Assembly: GCA_031265435.1 (NCBI GenBank)
Contig: JAISCR010000195.1
Location: 1 to 35,835, forward strand
From: Treponema sp.
GTDB taxonomy: Bacteria > Spirochaetota > Spirochaetia > Treponematales > Breznakiellaceae
Length of the DNA stretch: 35,835 nucleotides
Direction: 5' to 3'
Under the pieces are notes generated by a model. That model made no database searches and had not been told where the DNA came from. It was given only the letters and a program-made list of their open reading frames with translations. This document shows positions 17,784 to 26,155 of the stretch, piece after piece. How positions within the stretch are numbered: position 1 is the first letter of the stretch; each line of letters starts with the position of its first letter. The position numbers and the translations under genes were made by a program.

Positions 17784-19423
17784 TGAAGGCTGTCAAACTT
17801 CTCTTTCTTTTAAGCTTGTTTTCCGCCTTCCGGGCCGAAATTCCCGCGCTTTCATTTGAAGATCCCCTGCCGCCTGAAACACTGGCGCTTGAACTGACCC
17901 GCGCCATGAGCGATGAAGAAGCCCTGGCCCAGGTTTTTATGCTTGGCTGGGTGGGAGCGGAGCCTTCGCCCCTCATCATGGACTGGATCAAGGATAGACA
18001 TATCGGCGGGGTAAAGATCTTCGGCTGGAATACCGAAGACACCCGGCGTCTTGCCCAAACGGTGGGAGAACTGCAAAAGGCCAGCCTCGCGGGGGCTTAC
18101 GGCATACCTCTCCTTGTGGCTACCGATCAGGAAGGGGGCTGGATACGCCATGTAAAGGGCAGTACCAGCGAAACTCCGGGAAACATGGCCATAGGGGCCT
18201 CCGGCGTCCCCAGAGACGCGTACCTTTCCGGTTACTATATAGCAAAGGAACTGGCGCTTCTGGGAATCAACATGAACTTTGCGCCCACGGTGGATCTCTT
18301 TACCAACAGGGAATCTACCCTTATCGGGACAAGGGCCTTTGGGAGCGATCCGGTACGGACAGGAATTCTGGGGGCCGCCTTTATGAAGGGGCAGCAGGCC
18401 GCCGGGGTGATTCCCACCGCCAAACATTATCCCGGTCACGGGGATACGGGCCTGGATTCCCACGGGGTACTGCCCCGGATCGACGCAAGCTTTGAGGCGC
18501 TCTGGGACAGGGAACTGAGCCCCTACCGGATAATGGCGAAGGAAGGACTTCCCGCGGTGATGAGCGGCCACCTTTCCTTTCCAAATACACAGGCTGCCGA
18601 CGCGCCGGCCTCCCTTTCATCATACTTCCTGGACGAGGTACTAAGGGAACGGATAGGCTTTAAGGGCCTCATCATCACCGATGATCTCATGATGAACGGA
18701 GCTACCACCTGGGCGGGAAGCCTCTCCAGGGCGGCACGGCAGGCCCTTATGGCGGGAAACGATGTGATCATGCTGTCCAAAACCCCCAGCCTCTTTGATC
18801 CTGTGTGGACGACTCTGCGGGATGCCATGAAAACCGATGAAGCCTTCCGCAATCGCGTAAGGGATGCATGCCGCCGGACGCTGAAATTAAAGCTTCAATA
18901 TCTGCGGGGAGAAACTGCGGTTCCCCCCATACCGGATCTGAAAAAAATTGAGAACGAGCTTCCTGATCCAAAAGGCTCGGCCTTTTTCCTGGATCTGGCG
19001 GCCCGGAGCGTTACCGTGATAAGGCCCGCGGCGCTCCCCATAAACGCCGAAGAAGCGGGCAGGGTGCTACTGGCCGGCCGGTATGAAGACTTTTTCCAGG
19101 CGGGAAGAAAAGCCTTCCCCGAAGCCGTTCCCTACCGGTATTCCTCATCGCGGGGAACTTCGGAACTTATCTCCTATGCCCGCGGCGCCGATACCGTCAT
19201 CTTCTGCCTTTCCGATGGGACAGACCTTCCCATGTTAAGGAGTCTTGAACCCCTTAAAAAACGGATCATCGTTCTTTCGGTCTTAAATCCGGTATATCTG
19301 GAGCAGGTCTCCTGGGTGGATGCGGTGCTTGCGGTCTACAGCTATGCCCCGGAATCCTTTGTCGCGGGCTTTTCCGTCATTCTGGGCCGTGTCCCCGGCC
19401 GGGGGAGACTTCCCTATGAATAA
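17783..19423 (+). CDS. GH3 beta-N-acetylhexosaminidase, secreted or lumen-facing (NagZ-like)
   Basis: Glycoside hydrolase family 3 enzyme, 546 residues. The motif KHYPGHGDTGLDSHGVLP at 214-231 is the NagZ signature whose His and Asp act as the general acid/base dyad; Asp300 or Asp301 in IITDDLMMNG is the nucleophile. It would remove N-acetylglucosamine from muropeptides or chitin-like oligomers. The N-terminus (MKAVKLLFLLSLFSAFRA) is a signal peptide, so it acts outside the cytoplasm, unlike E. coli NagZ. The ~150 residues after the barrel look like the C-terminal domain seen in longer Bacillus-type NagZ. Start ATG 17783 overlaps the trxB stop; the last eight bases overlap the next gene. Confidence 0.86.
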   Translation: MKAVKLLFLLSLFSAFRAEIPALSFEDPLPPETLALELTRAMSDEEALAQVFMLGWVGAEPSPLIMDWIKDRHIGGVKIFGWNTEDTRRLAQTVGELQKASLAGAYGIPLLVATDQEGGWIRHVKGSTSETPGNMAIGASGVPRDAYLSGYYIAKELALLGINMNFAPTVDLFTNRESTLIGTRAFGSDPVRTGILGAAFMKGQQAAGVIPTAKHYPGHGDTGLDSHGVLPRIDASFEALWDRELSPYRIMAKEGLPAVMSGHLSFPNTQAADAPASLSSYFLDEVLRERIGFKGLIITDDLMMNGATTWAGSLSRAARQALMAGNDVIMLSKTPSLFDPVWTTLRDAMKTDEAFRNRVRDACRRTLKLKLQYLRGETAVPPIPDLKKIENELPDPKGSAFFLDLAARSVTVIRPAALPINAEEAGRVLLAGRYEDFFQAGRKAFPEAVPYRYSSSRGTSELISYARGADTVIFCLSDGTDLPMLRSLEPLKKRIIVLSVLNPVYLEQVSWVDAVLAVYSYAPESFVAGFSVILGRVPGRGRLPYE

Positions 19424-20276
19424 AGCCGCCGGAAAGCGGCGCTGGCGTAAGATCAGGGACAGGGAAGCCCCGGCGGTCGAATCAATACTACGGAACAGAG
19501 AGAAGTTCTGTGTCGGGGCTTCCAGCCGTTTCCTCCGCCGGGGAGAACCGGGGAATCATGTATGGGCTCTGGATGAAGCGGGACATTTTAATGCCCTGCT
19601 GATCCACTGGAAACAGTCCCTCTTCCCGGTCTTTAACGGAAACCCGAACACGCCCTTGCCGAAATTCTTAAGCCGTTTTCTTTTTAAGGTGCGTATTTAC
19701 TCGATACAGGGCCTGGCTCAGGAAGAATTTTCCCTGGAACAGGGCATGAGCGCCCTGGGCTATGATATTAACGAAAGCCTCGACTATGACCTTATGGCGC
19801 TGGACAATCCGCCCGACAGGGAAAACCTCTCCGCCGGGCCGCCGGGACTGATCATCCGTGCCCCGGACATCACCGACATGGACGCCCTCTTTGAATTACA
19901 GGCCGCCTACGACAGGGAGGAAGTGCTCCCCGCCTTTTCCCAATTCAATCCGGCTGCCTGCCGCCTCAATCTGGAACAGATAGTAAAACATGAACGGATC
20001 ATGACGGCGTATTACGGAGGCCGGCTTGTGGGGAAGATCAATACAAGCGCCGTTTCTTTTACCCGCTGCCAGATTGGGGGGGTGTATGTGCATCCCGATT
20101 TCCGGGGCCTGGGCATCGCCCGGCGGATGTGCGCGGAATTTTCCTTAAACCTTTTCAAGCGGGGCTGGGGAATTTCCCTCTTTGTAAAGAAACGCAACGC
20201 CGCGGCCCGCCGGGTTTACAGCCGCATCGGTTTCAGATCCGAGGCAGACTACCGTATCGCCTACTTCAAGAATTAA
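19416..20276 (+). CDS. GNAT-family N-acetyltransferase
   Basis: A 286-residue protein whose C-terminal half is a GNAT domain: GGVYVHPDFRGLGIARRMC near 225-243 contains the acetyl-CoA pyrophosphate loop (R-G-L-G-I-A), followed by NAAARRVYSRIGF. The N-terminal ~150 residues resemble the extra domain of two-domain GNAT proteins. The start at 19416 is backed by GGGGGAG eight bases upstream, and overlaps the GH3 gene by eight bases. It transfers an acetyl group from acetyl-CoA to an amine; the substrate is unknown. Position behind an N-acetylhexosaminidase suggests amino-sugar metabolism (inference). Confidence 0.8.
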   Translation: MNKAAGKRRWRKIRDREAPAVESILRNREKFCVGASSRFLRRGEPGNHVWALDEAGHFNALLIHWKQSLFPVFNGNPNTPLPKFLSRFLFKVRIYSIQGLAQEEFSLEQGMSALGYDINESLDYDLMALDNPPDRENLSAGPPGLIIRAPDITDMDALFELQAAYDREEVLPAFSQFNPAACRLNLEQIVKHERIMTAYYGGRLVGKINTSAVSFTRCQIGGVYVHPDFRGLGIARRMCAEFSLNLFKRGWGISLFVKKRNAAARRVYSRIGFRSEADYRIAYFKN

Positions 20277-20402
20277 AAACTTCCCGCGGGGCAATGCCAA
20301 CATTAAAAATCAACCGGAGAGAAAACAAGGTTTCCTGCCGAAACCATGACCCTTGGAAGGCGGTTCATTGCCACGCAGTCCATCACCGGATATACTACGT
20401 GT

Positions 20403-20819
20403 ATGATTAGCCAATGTACATTGAGAGTCCGTACCTATGAGTGCGACAGTTACGGCCATGTGAACAACGCCAACTATCTTAACTATCTGGAATATGCCCG
20501 CTATGAATACCTCAAAGATGTGGGTTTCGATTACCCGGCCGCAGTCAAGGCCGGTTACGGGGTTTATATAGCCCGGATAGAGATCGATTATAAAAAGTCC
20601 GCCGTTACCGACGAAGAGTTACTCATAAAAACCTGGGCGATCAAAAAGGGCGCCGTATCGGGCACGGTGGCCCAGGAGATTTGGCGGAAGGAAGATCTGC
20701 TGATCAGCGCAAAAGTTACCTGGGCCTTCGTGGATTCCAGAGGCATGCCTACGAGGATTCCCGCCGAGTGGGATCTTCCGGGCCTAAAGCCGGTATCCGC
20801 CGCCGAACCGGAAAGGTAA
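20403..20819 (+). CDS. Acyl-CoA thioesterase, YbgC/4HBT hot-dog family
   Basis: A 138-residue hot-dog fold protein. RTYECDSYGHVNNANYLNYLEYARYEYL near residues 10-37 is the 4-hydroxybenzoyl-CoA thioesterase family signature, with the catalytic Asp in the ECDSYGHV part. It would hydrolyse short acyl-CoA or acyl-ACP esters in the cytosol. I chose the ATG at 20403 because family members begin just before this motif; an ATG at 20346 in the same frame is also possible. Neither has a strong ribosome site. It lies about 126 bases after the GNAT gene, same strand, possibly the last gene of that unit. Confidence 0.85.
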   Translation: MISQCTLRVRTYECDSYGHVNNANYLNYLEYARYEYLKDVGFDYPAAVKAGYGVYIARIEIDYKKSAVTDEELLIKTWAIKKGAVSGTVAQEIWRKEDLLISAKVTWAFVDSRGMPTRIPAEWDLPGLKPVSAAEPER

Positions 20820-20875
20820 TAGGTACTGCGCAGTTCCTAAGGTGTGCCGGAAGTATAAACTACCGGCGCCGGCCG

Positions 20876-21943
20876 CTAATTCAGATAACTGGTTTTCAGT
20901 TTGTTTTCTTTCGCAAAGCGCTGCAAGGCAAGCTGAATAAGGCGGTCGATTAGTTCAGAATAGGAAATGCCGCTGGCTTCCCAGAGCTTGGGATACATGC
21001 TGATCCGGGTAAAGCCCGGCATGGTGTTAATCTCGTTCACGATGACCCTGGCGCTTCCTTCCTCCCGGACAAAGAAATCCACCCTGGAGAGGCCCTCGCA
21101 GCAGAGGGTATGGAAAGTCTTTACCGCCAGATCCTGCACTTCCCTTATGATTTCCGGAGGCAGATCAGCGGGAATTTTGAGAACCGCTCCCTTTTCATCG
21201 AGATACTTGGCCTCGTAAGAGTAGAATTCGTGGCTTGCACAGATCTCGCCGGGAAGGCTGGCTATTGCCTCTTCGTTTCCCAAAACCGAACATTCAATCT
21301 CGCGGCCTTGTATGAATTCTTCTATGACCAGTTTGGTATCATAGCGGAAGGCATTTTCCAAAGCAGTATGGTACTCTTCCCTGTTATGGACCTTGGAAAC
21401 ACCCACGGAAGACCCCATATTGGCGGGTTTTATAAAGAGAATCTCCCCCAGTTCGGCGCTTACTTCCTCATAGGAAGGAAACTTTTCATGGGATTGCAGG
21501 GCCCGGTACCTGCCGATGGGGACGCGCGCATCCCGGAGGAGCCGCTTCATCACATCCTTGTCCATGGCGGCGGCGGAACCGAGAACCGATGAACCTACAA
21601 AGGGAAGTCCGGCCAGCTTGAGCAGCCCCTGCACTGTGCCGTCTTCCCCAAAGGGGCCGTGAAGGATAGGAAAAACCACATCCACCGGCGGGGCATTGTC
21701 CGAAATAAGGGACACCGGCTCTCCATTTTCAATAAGCTTTATCCTGCCGGGATCTTCGGCATTCAGGAGAAACCGCGAAGCCTCTCCCCGCACCCAGCGC
21801 CCCGCCTTGGTAATTCCCATCAGCACAGGTTCATACTTGTTCCTGTCCAGGGCGTCATAAACGTTTTTTGCCGACTGAAGGGACACTTCGTGTTCCGCCG
21901 ATTTCCCCCCAAATAGTATACAAACCTTAATCTTTTTTTCCAT
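20876..21943 (-). CDS. ddl: D-alanine--D-alanine ligase
   Basis: ATP-grasp ligase making the D-Ala-D-Ala dipeptide for peptidoglycan; 355 residues. FGGKSAEHEVSLQSA at 11-25 carries the Glu and Ser that bind the first D-Ala, FIKPANMGSSVGVSKV is the ATP-binding region, IEEFIQGREIECSVLG follows, and the SYEAKY stretch has the Tyr that marks a D-Ala-D-Ala rather than D-Ala-D-lactate enzyme. VNEINTMPGFT near the C-terminus binds Mg2+. It starts six bases after the stop of the 94-residue gene and ends the three-gene minus-strand unit. Confidence 0.94.
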   Translation of the reverse strand: MEKKIKVCILFGGKSAEHEVSLQSAKNVYDALDRNKYEPVLMGITKAGRWVRGEASRFLLNAEDPGRIKLIENGEPVSLISDNAPPVDVVFPILHGPFGEDGTVQGLLKLAGLPFVGSSVLGSAAAMDKDVMKRLLRDARVPIGRYRALQSHEKFPSYEEVSAELGEILFIKPANMGSSVGVSKVHNREEYHTALENAFRYDTKLVIEEFIQGREIECSVLGNEEAIASLPGEICASHEFYSYEAKYLDEKGAVLKIPADLPPEIIREVQDLAVKTFHTLCCEGLSRVDFFVREEGSARVIVNEINTMPGFTRISMYPKLWEASGISYSELIDRLIQLALQRFAKENKLKTSYLN

Positions 21944-21949
21944 GAAAAA

Positions 21950-22234
21950 TTACAGCTCTTCTTCGCTTGAGCCGCCCCTGATCTTGTGTAGATAAAAGTC
22001 CAGGGCGGTAATCCTCACCTGTATGCTGTCAACATGAGACTTGCCGTCTTTTACAGACTGCAGAGAAACAGCCAGATTGTCCAACAACTGCTTTCCCGCC
22101 TTCATGCCCAAACTGCCGGCTTCGGCAGCAAGTTTACCGACAGTGTCCAGTTCCGCCATTGCCCCTTCTCCCGCGGAAGCAATTTTATTTGATAACGCCT
22201 CCAGTGTTTCGCTCAATTCTTCAACGGTTGCCAT
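21950..22234 (-). CDS. Small helical protein, unknown function
   Basis: A 94-residue protein, almost all predicted helix (MATVEELSETLEALSNKIAS, then an Ala/Gly-rich segment), ending in an acidic tail SSEEEL. I do not recognise it. The ATG at 22234 is chosen because AGGGGGG lies five bases upstream; the open frame above it overlaps the preceding regulator gene. It sits between the composite regulator (stop 10 bases upstream) and ddl (start 6 bases downstream), so the three genes are almost certainly co-transcribed. A role as adaptor or partner of the regulator is a guess from position. Confidence 0.68.
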   Translation of the reverse strand: MATVEELSETLEALSNKIASAGEGAMAELDTVGKLAAEAGSLGMKAGKQLLDNLAVSLQSVKDGKSHVDSIQVRITALDFYLHKIRGGSSEEEL

Positions 22235-22244
22235 CTTTTCCCCC

Positions 22245-23561
22245 CTAATCGTTACCTTTTTCGTTGAGTTTTTCCATAAGTGCGGCATTCTGATCGTTGC
22301 TGCGGACAAGCCGTTTTGCCAACAATTTTGACAGGAAGATCCCGTAATGCGGATATTCCCGGACTATGGAAACAAAGGACTTGCGGGTAATAAGTATAAG
22401 TTTACCCGGCCCGTCAGCCCTCACGGAAGCGCTTCTGCGCTGATTCAGAAGGAACGCCATTTCACCCATGAAGATATCCTGGGGAGAAAGGGAACCTACT
22501 TTCTTCAGGTTATGAAACACCGAATACGTACCGGAGGCGATATAGTAAATATAATCGGAAGGCTCGTCTTCCCGGAGAACTATATCTCCCCGTTTGACAG
22601 TCACCACTTCTTCCTTTGAAAAACCGACAGGAACTTCATGCTCTACATCAGCCTCATGCTGAACCTCCAGGGTTACCTGGTTTCCCTTGTCATTGTAACT
22701 AAGACTGCTTGAAAAAAGACTCGCCATTCTGATGCCCCGGCCATGAAGGCTCATCATGTCCTGTTTTGCAATCTTTTTGAGACGGGCTTTTACATCGAAA
22801 CCCTTCCCCTCATCCCGAATAATAAAGACACATTTATCATTCTGTATTTCCCACTGAAATTCCACCTTTTTCCCGCGGATTAAGGGATCCTTACATTTGA
22901 GGGCAACCAGATCCACCACCGAAAGACCGTTTTCCATGCCGACCGTTTTTTCGTCGTAGGTAATGCCGCAGTTCCCGTGCTCAATGGCGTTGACAATGAG
23001 TTCCCCCAGGGCAAGCTGAAGGTGCATCTTGTTTTCCGCCCTGATAAGACCCCTCTGGGCAAGGATAGTGGCGCCGATACCCGCAAAGAGAGGAACAGCC
23101 AAAAGGTCATTTTCGATGGTAAAAGCTCCCGAGGCGCCGTCCAAAAGATTCCGGGTGAACTCCTGCTGGAAGATGATCTGGTAGTTCTGCTCGATAATCT
23201 GAACACTTTTCATGAGATGACTGCGGATTCTGAAGTTGTCCAGCATGGCAAGAAGATTGATGGCCATATATTTTTTAAGCAGCGCTTCTTCCTCGTCTTT
23301 TTCGTTGGAATAAAGACCGATGATGCCGAAGTTAAGAATCCACTTGTCTTCCTTGATATGGGAAATAATGTGTTCGATATCTATTTCCGGATCGGAGAAA
23401 TTGATAATTACAATTTCCGGAAGATCAAAATTGAGAAATTCAAGTATTTCATCATGACCGGTAAAAAACCGGGGATTATATTCATGCCTTGTGTTGGAAC
23501 TGAAAGCGTCCTCAACAAGTTTTTTTATGGCCGGGTCGGAATTAAGTACTCCTAAAATCAT
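22245..23561 (-). CDS. Composite regulator: degenerate receiver + RsbW-like ATPase + cyclic-nucleotide domain
   Basis: A 438-residue protein with three parts. Residues 1-~120 look like a response-regulator receiver, but the usual phospho-Asp position reads VIINFS (Asn54), so it is probably a pseudo-receiver. Residues ~150-300 form a GHKL/HATPase domain of the RsbW anti-sigma/serine-kinase type: N box ELIVNAIEHGN (Asn191), DEGKGFD (Asp250) and HGRGIRMA. Residues ~315-425 form a cyclic-nucleotide-binding domain with the phosphate-binding cassette GEMAFLLNQRRSASV, whose Glu and Arg are kept. It has no histidine phosphoacceptor region, so it is not an ordinary sensor kinase; binding of cAMP or c-di-nucleotide could switch its anti-sigma-like activity (inference). 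AAGGAAAG precedes the ATG. Confidence 0.78.
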   Translation of the reverse strand: MILGVLNSDPAIKKLVEDAFSSNTRHEYNPRFFTGHDEILEFLNFDLPEIVIINFSDPEIDIEHIISHIKEDKWILNFGIIGLYSNEKDEEEALLKKYMAINLLAMLDNFRIRSHLMKSVQIIEQNYQIIFQQEFTRNLLDGASGAFTIENDLLAVPLFAGIGATILAQRGLIRAENKMHLQLALGELIVNAIEHGNCGITYDEKTVGMENGLSVVDLVALKCKDPLIRGKKVEFQWEIQNDKCVFIIRDEGKGFDVKARLKKIAKQDMMSLHGRGIRMASLFSSSLSYNDKGNQVTLEVQHEADVEHEVPVGFSKEEVVTVKRGDIVLREDEPSDYIYYIASGTYSVFHNLKKVGSLSPQDIFMGEMAFLLNQRRSASVRADGPGKLILITRKSFVSIVREYPHYGIFLSKLLAKRLVRSNDQNAALMEKLNEKGND

Positions 23562-23596
23562 GGCTTTCCTTCTTTTTCAAACATTATATTGCCATT

Positions 23597-24736
23597 CTAC
23601 CGCTGGATCCGCGCGGAACCTCCCGCAGAAAAAGCTTCCACCTGATCGAGACTTACCATGGAGGTATCTCCGGGGGTGGTAGTGAGCATGGCGCCGTGAG
23701 CCCAGCCCAGCCGGAGAGCTTCTTCAGGACTTTTATTCTTCATGAGACCATAAAAAAGACCCGCCGCAAAACCATCCCCGCCGCCGACCCGGTCATAAAT
23801 ATCCAGTTCGCAGACAGGAGCGCTATACTCTTTGCCTTCATACCAGAGAAGGGCAGACCAGGAATGACGGTTGGCAGAATGGACTTCCCGCAGAGTAGTG
23901 GCGACCATCTTGATGTTAGGGAAATCTCTTACTACATTTTTTATCATATTGAAAAATGCCGAAGCGTCCATCTCCCGTTTGCGGCTTCCCGCGGCCTTTT
24001 CCACCTCCGGGCCCCGAATTCCCAGGCCCTTCTGCAGATCCTCTTCATTTCCCACAAGTACATCCACATAAGAAACGATCTTGCGAAGGATCTTTGACGC
24101 CCGTTCACCGGCTTGTGCGGAACCGGAATCCCCGGAAGCCGAAGCCGCCGCCCAAAGCTTGGCCCGGTAATTGAGGTCAAAGGAAACCACCGCCCCGGCA
24201 GCCTTTGCGGCCTGCATGGCTTCGATGACCAGTTCCGGGGTTGTAGGGGAGAGGGCGCTGAAAATACCCCCGGAATGAAACCAGCGCACATTCGGCTGTT
24301 CTTTGGAACCTAAAATTTTCTGCCAGTCAAAGTCCCCCGGTTTAAGGCGGTCTGCAGCCTCATTGGAACGATTATAAAACACCACAGGCGGGCGCACCCC
24401 CCGGCCTTCATCGCTCCAGACAATCGCCATATTGGGACCCCGGACTCCGTCATGGGCAAAACGCCTGTAGTAGGGAACCACACCCGCCCGCCTGACCGCG
24501 TTCTCTATCCTCCTGCCGATGGGGTAATCCACCATGGCGGAAACAATGGCGCTCCGCATACCGAAACAGCTGGAAAGATTTGCCGCCACATTATACTCCC
24601 CCCCCGAAACATGAAGAGTAAAATGATCCGCCTCCGCAAAGGGAATGACTCCGGGGTTAAGCCTGGTTACCAGGGCGCCCAGAGCCAGGAGATCGTGTTT
24701 TACTCCCTCAGGAGAAAGAATGTTCAACAAAGACAT
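23597..24736 (-). CDS. PfkB-family sugar kinase, 2-keto-3-deoxygluconate kinase-like
   Basis: Ribokinase/PfkB-family kinase, 379 residues, resembling 2-dehydro-3-deoxygluconokinase (KdgK), which phosphorylates KDG in hexuronate breakdown. Residues ~10-55 carry the substrate-side motif with SGGEYNVAANLSS, and YDRVGGGDGFAAGLFYG near 313-328 holds the anion hole and catalytic Asp. SFDLNYRAKLW is typical of KdgK-like members. The insertions SGDSGSAQAGERAS and KKMDA-region make it longer than the usual ~310-340. No other hexuronate genes adjoin, so the exact sugar is uncertain. The ATG has no Shine-Dalgarno sequence and lies right at a predicted transcription start. Confidence 0.85.
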   Translation of the reverse strand: MSLLNILSPEGVKHDLLALGALVTRLNPGVIPFAEADHFTLHVSGGEYNVAANLSSCFGMRSAIVSAMVDYPIGRRIENAVRRAGVVPYYRRFAHDGVRGPNMAIVWSDEGRGVRPPVVFYNRSNEAADRLKPGDFDWQKILGSKEQPNVRWFHSGGIFSALSPTTPELVIEAMQAAKAAGAVVSFDLNYRAKLWAAASASGDSGSAQAGERASKILRKIVSYVDVLVGNEEDLQKGLGIRGPEVEKAAGSRKREMDASAFFNMIKNVVRDFPNIKMVATTLREVHSANRHSWSALLWYEGKEYSAPVCELDIYDRVGGGDGFAAGLFYGLMKNKSPEEALRLGWAHGAMLTTTPGDTSMVSLDQVEAFSAGGSARIQR

Positions 24737-24742
24737 AAAACG

Positions 24743-24771
24743 ATTATGAATTATTTTTTACTATTTATCAA
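24743..24771 (-). promoter_or_regulatory. Promoter of the PfkB kinase gene, leaderless arrangement
   Basis: On the minus strand TTGATA (24771-24766), 17-base spacer, CATAAT (24748-24743). Transcription would begin about 6-7 bases downstream, which is at or one base before the A of the ATG at 24736. There is no room for a ribosome-binding site. Confidence 0.6.
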
Positions 24772-24887
24772 GACTTAAAAGGACATTCAAAAAATGTTCG
24801 AAATTCTCATAAATCCTGAAATTTTACCTGTTATAAGGAGTTTAATTCCTGATATTTAACATATTTTATAGATATTGACCATAAAAC

Positions 24888-24916
24888 TTAACTTGTTTTA
24901 AGGATTTTGATATACT
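24888..24916 (+). promoter_or_regulatory. Promoter of the 143-residue gene, leaderless arrangement
   Basis: TTAACT (24888-24893), 17-base spacer, TATACT (24911-24916). The ATG at 24925 follows the -10 box after eight bases, so the predicted mRNA starts within a few bases of the start codon and cannot hold a Shine-Dalgarno sequence. Confidence 0.55.
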
Positions 24917-24924
24917 TTGGATTT

Positions 24925-25356
24925 ATGGAAACTATCGAGTTTCAGCATCTGGAATTGTGCGCTCCGCTTTATTACCTGGAAGCCTCCGGACTTGAGCCCT
25001 TTGAAACAGATGAAAGGGAAGAACAGGTATTCTGCTTTGAGCTTGATGGCGGGGAAGAGATCAGCATTGAACCGGATCCGCGGCATTGGCTGGGGCCGCT
25101 TCTCTTTGCGGGGAGGCGGCGTCCAAGCGCGGGGGGAGAGCCGGGTTTTGAAATTCCCACGGGGCATTATCTCTTTGCCCAGCTTCGGGGAAAGAGGAGC
25201 CGGGAAGATTTTATATATATGGGAACGGAAGTACAGAAAGACGGGCTTTGGGAACGTTACAGGCTGGAAAACAGGGTTTTCCTCAGGCGGCTTTTTGAAG
25301 ACGGGCTGCCGGTGACTCAGGTACTGAGACCCTGCAGCCCTCCCGAAGAGTTCTGA
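24925..25356 (+). CDS. Conserved-looking protein of unknown function
   Basis: A 143-residue acidic soluble protein that I do not recognise. It has no signal peptide or membrane segment. Features are a Cys-poor core, a PRHWLGPLLFAGRRRPS stretch near 52-68 and a C-terminal RLFEDGLPVTQVLRPC. Codon use matches the neighbours, so it looks like a real chromosomal gene. The next gene is convergent, eight bases between stops. The start was chosen at the ATG next to the promoter; the frame opens only six codons further up at a TTG that would lie inside the -10 region. Confidence 0.65.
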   Translation: METIEFQHLELCAPLYYLEASGLEPFETDEREEQVFCFELDGGEEISIEPDPRHWLGPLLFAGRRRPSAGGEPGFEIPTGHYLFAQLRGKRSREDFIYMGTEVQKDGLWERYRLENRVFLRRLFEDGLPVTQVLRPCSPPEEF

Positions 25357-25363
25357 AACAAAA

Positions 25364-26071
25364 TTACAGTTTCAACGCTTCCACCATGTAGCGTACATCG
25401 TAGCCTGAATCCGCCTGCCTGCGGGTTTCGATCACAAAGATTATGGAACCTTCCCGGGGGGCGACAATGACCTTCTTGATTTTGTAAGAGGCGATGAGGG
25501 GGCGTTTTACGCCCGGCGTACCGATGGTATAGGATTTCCGGCTTCCGTTGGCAGCCGTTCTTTCCAGTTCAATATAAAACGAAGATTTTAAGTTTGCGCC
25601 TGTTCCTTCGGTATAGGGAACCAAAACCGCACGGTAGTTGTCGCCTTTGCCAAAGTCACGGAATTCGATGCCGGGACTCCGGGCGCCGTCTGAGGGAACG
25701 TCACCGTTTTCCAGGGAAATGTAGAGAGGTTTCCCCTGATTCATAAAGGTAACCTTATTCTGATCCGCCAGCGCGCCGTTACGGGAAAGCAGCCTGAAAA
25801 AAGCGCCGGAACCATCCTGGCCTGCCGTCACCGGACTTTCGTGGATATAAGAGAGTTTCCCGCCGGAAACAAAGTTATTCCGGGGCACATCCACTGCAAA
25901 AAGATCCGCCCAGGGCCTGAGGGTTGAAGTCTGAACTCCGTATTGGGCGAACATATACACCTGTCCGTCGGGGGAAAAGCCCAGATCTACAAAAGATGCT
26001 GTATCTCCCGCCCATAAGGAAAAAGCAAACAGAACCATGCCGCTTAATATGGCAGTTTTTTTCATTAACAT
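25364..26071 (-). CDS. Secreted protein, DUF2259-like
   Basis: A 235-residue exported protein with signal peptide KKTAILSGMVLFAFSLWAGD. The mature part begins ASFVDLGFSPDGQVYMFAQYGVQ, which fits the predicted secreted family DUF2259, a group common in treponemes with no known biochemical role. Later stretches (RAVLVPYTEG, GSIIFVIETRR) suggest an all-beta fold. GGAGG lies five bases before the first ATG (26071), so I keep that start over the ATG two codons in. Periplasmic location is inferred. The upstream gene is divergent. Confidence 0.68.
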   Translation of the reverse strand: MLMKKTAILSGMVLFAFSLWAGDTASFVDLGFSPDGQVYMFAQYGVQTSTLRPWADLFAVDVPRNNFVSGGKLSYIHESPVTAGQDGSGAFFRLLSRNGALADQNKVTFMNQGKPLYISLENGDVPSDGARSPGIEFRDFGKGDNYRAVLVPYTEGTGANLKSSFYIELERTAANGSRKSYTIGTPGVKRPLIASYKIKKVIVAPREGSIIFVIETRRQADSGYDVRYMVEALKL

Positions 26072-26155
26072 GCGTACCTCCGTCCGTGAAGATTTGGGAA
26101 TCTCCTCTTTAGAGGTATCGGCATGTAGTAAAACCGTCTTGAGGGAAAGGACTTC

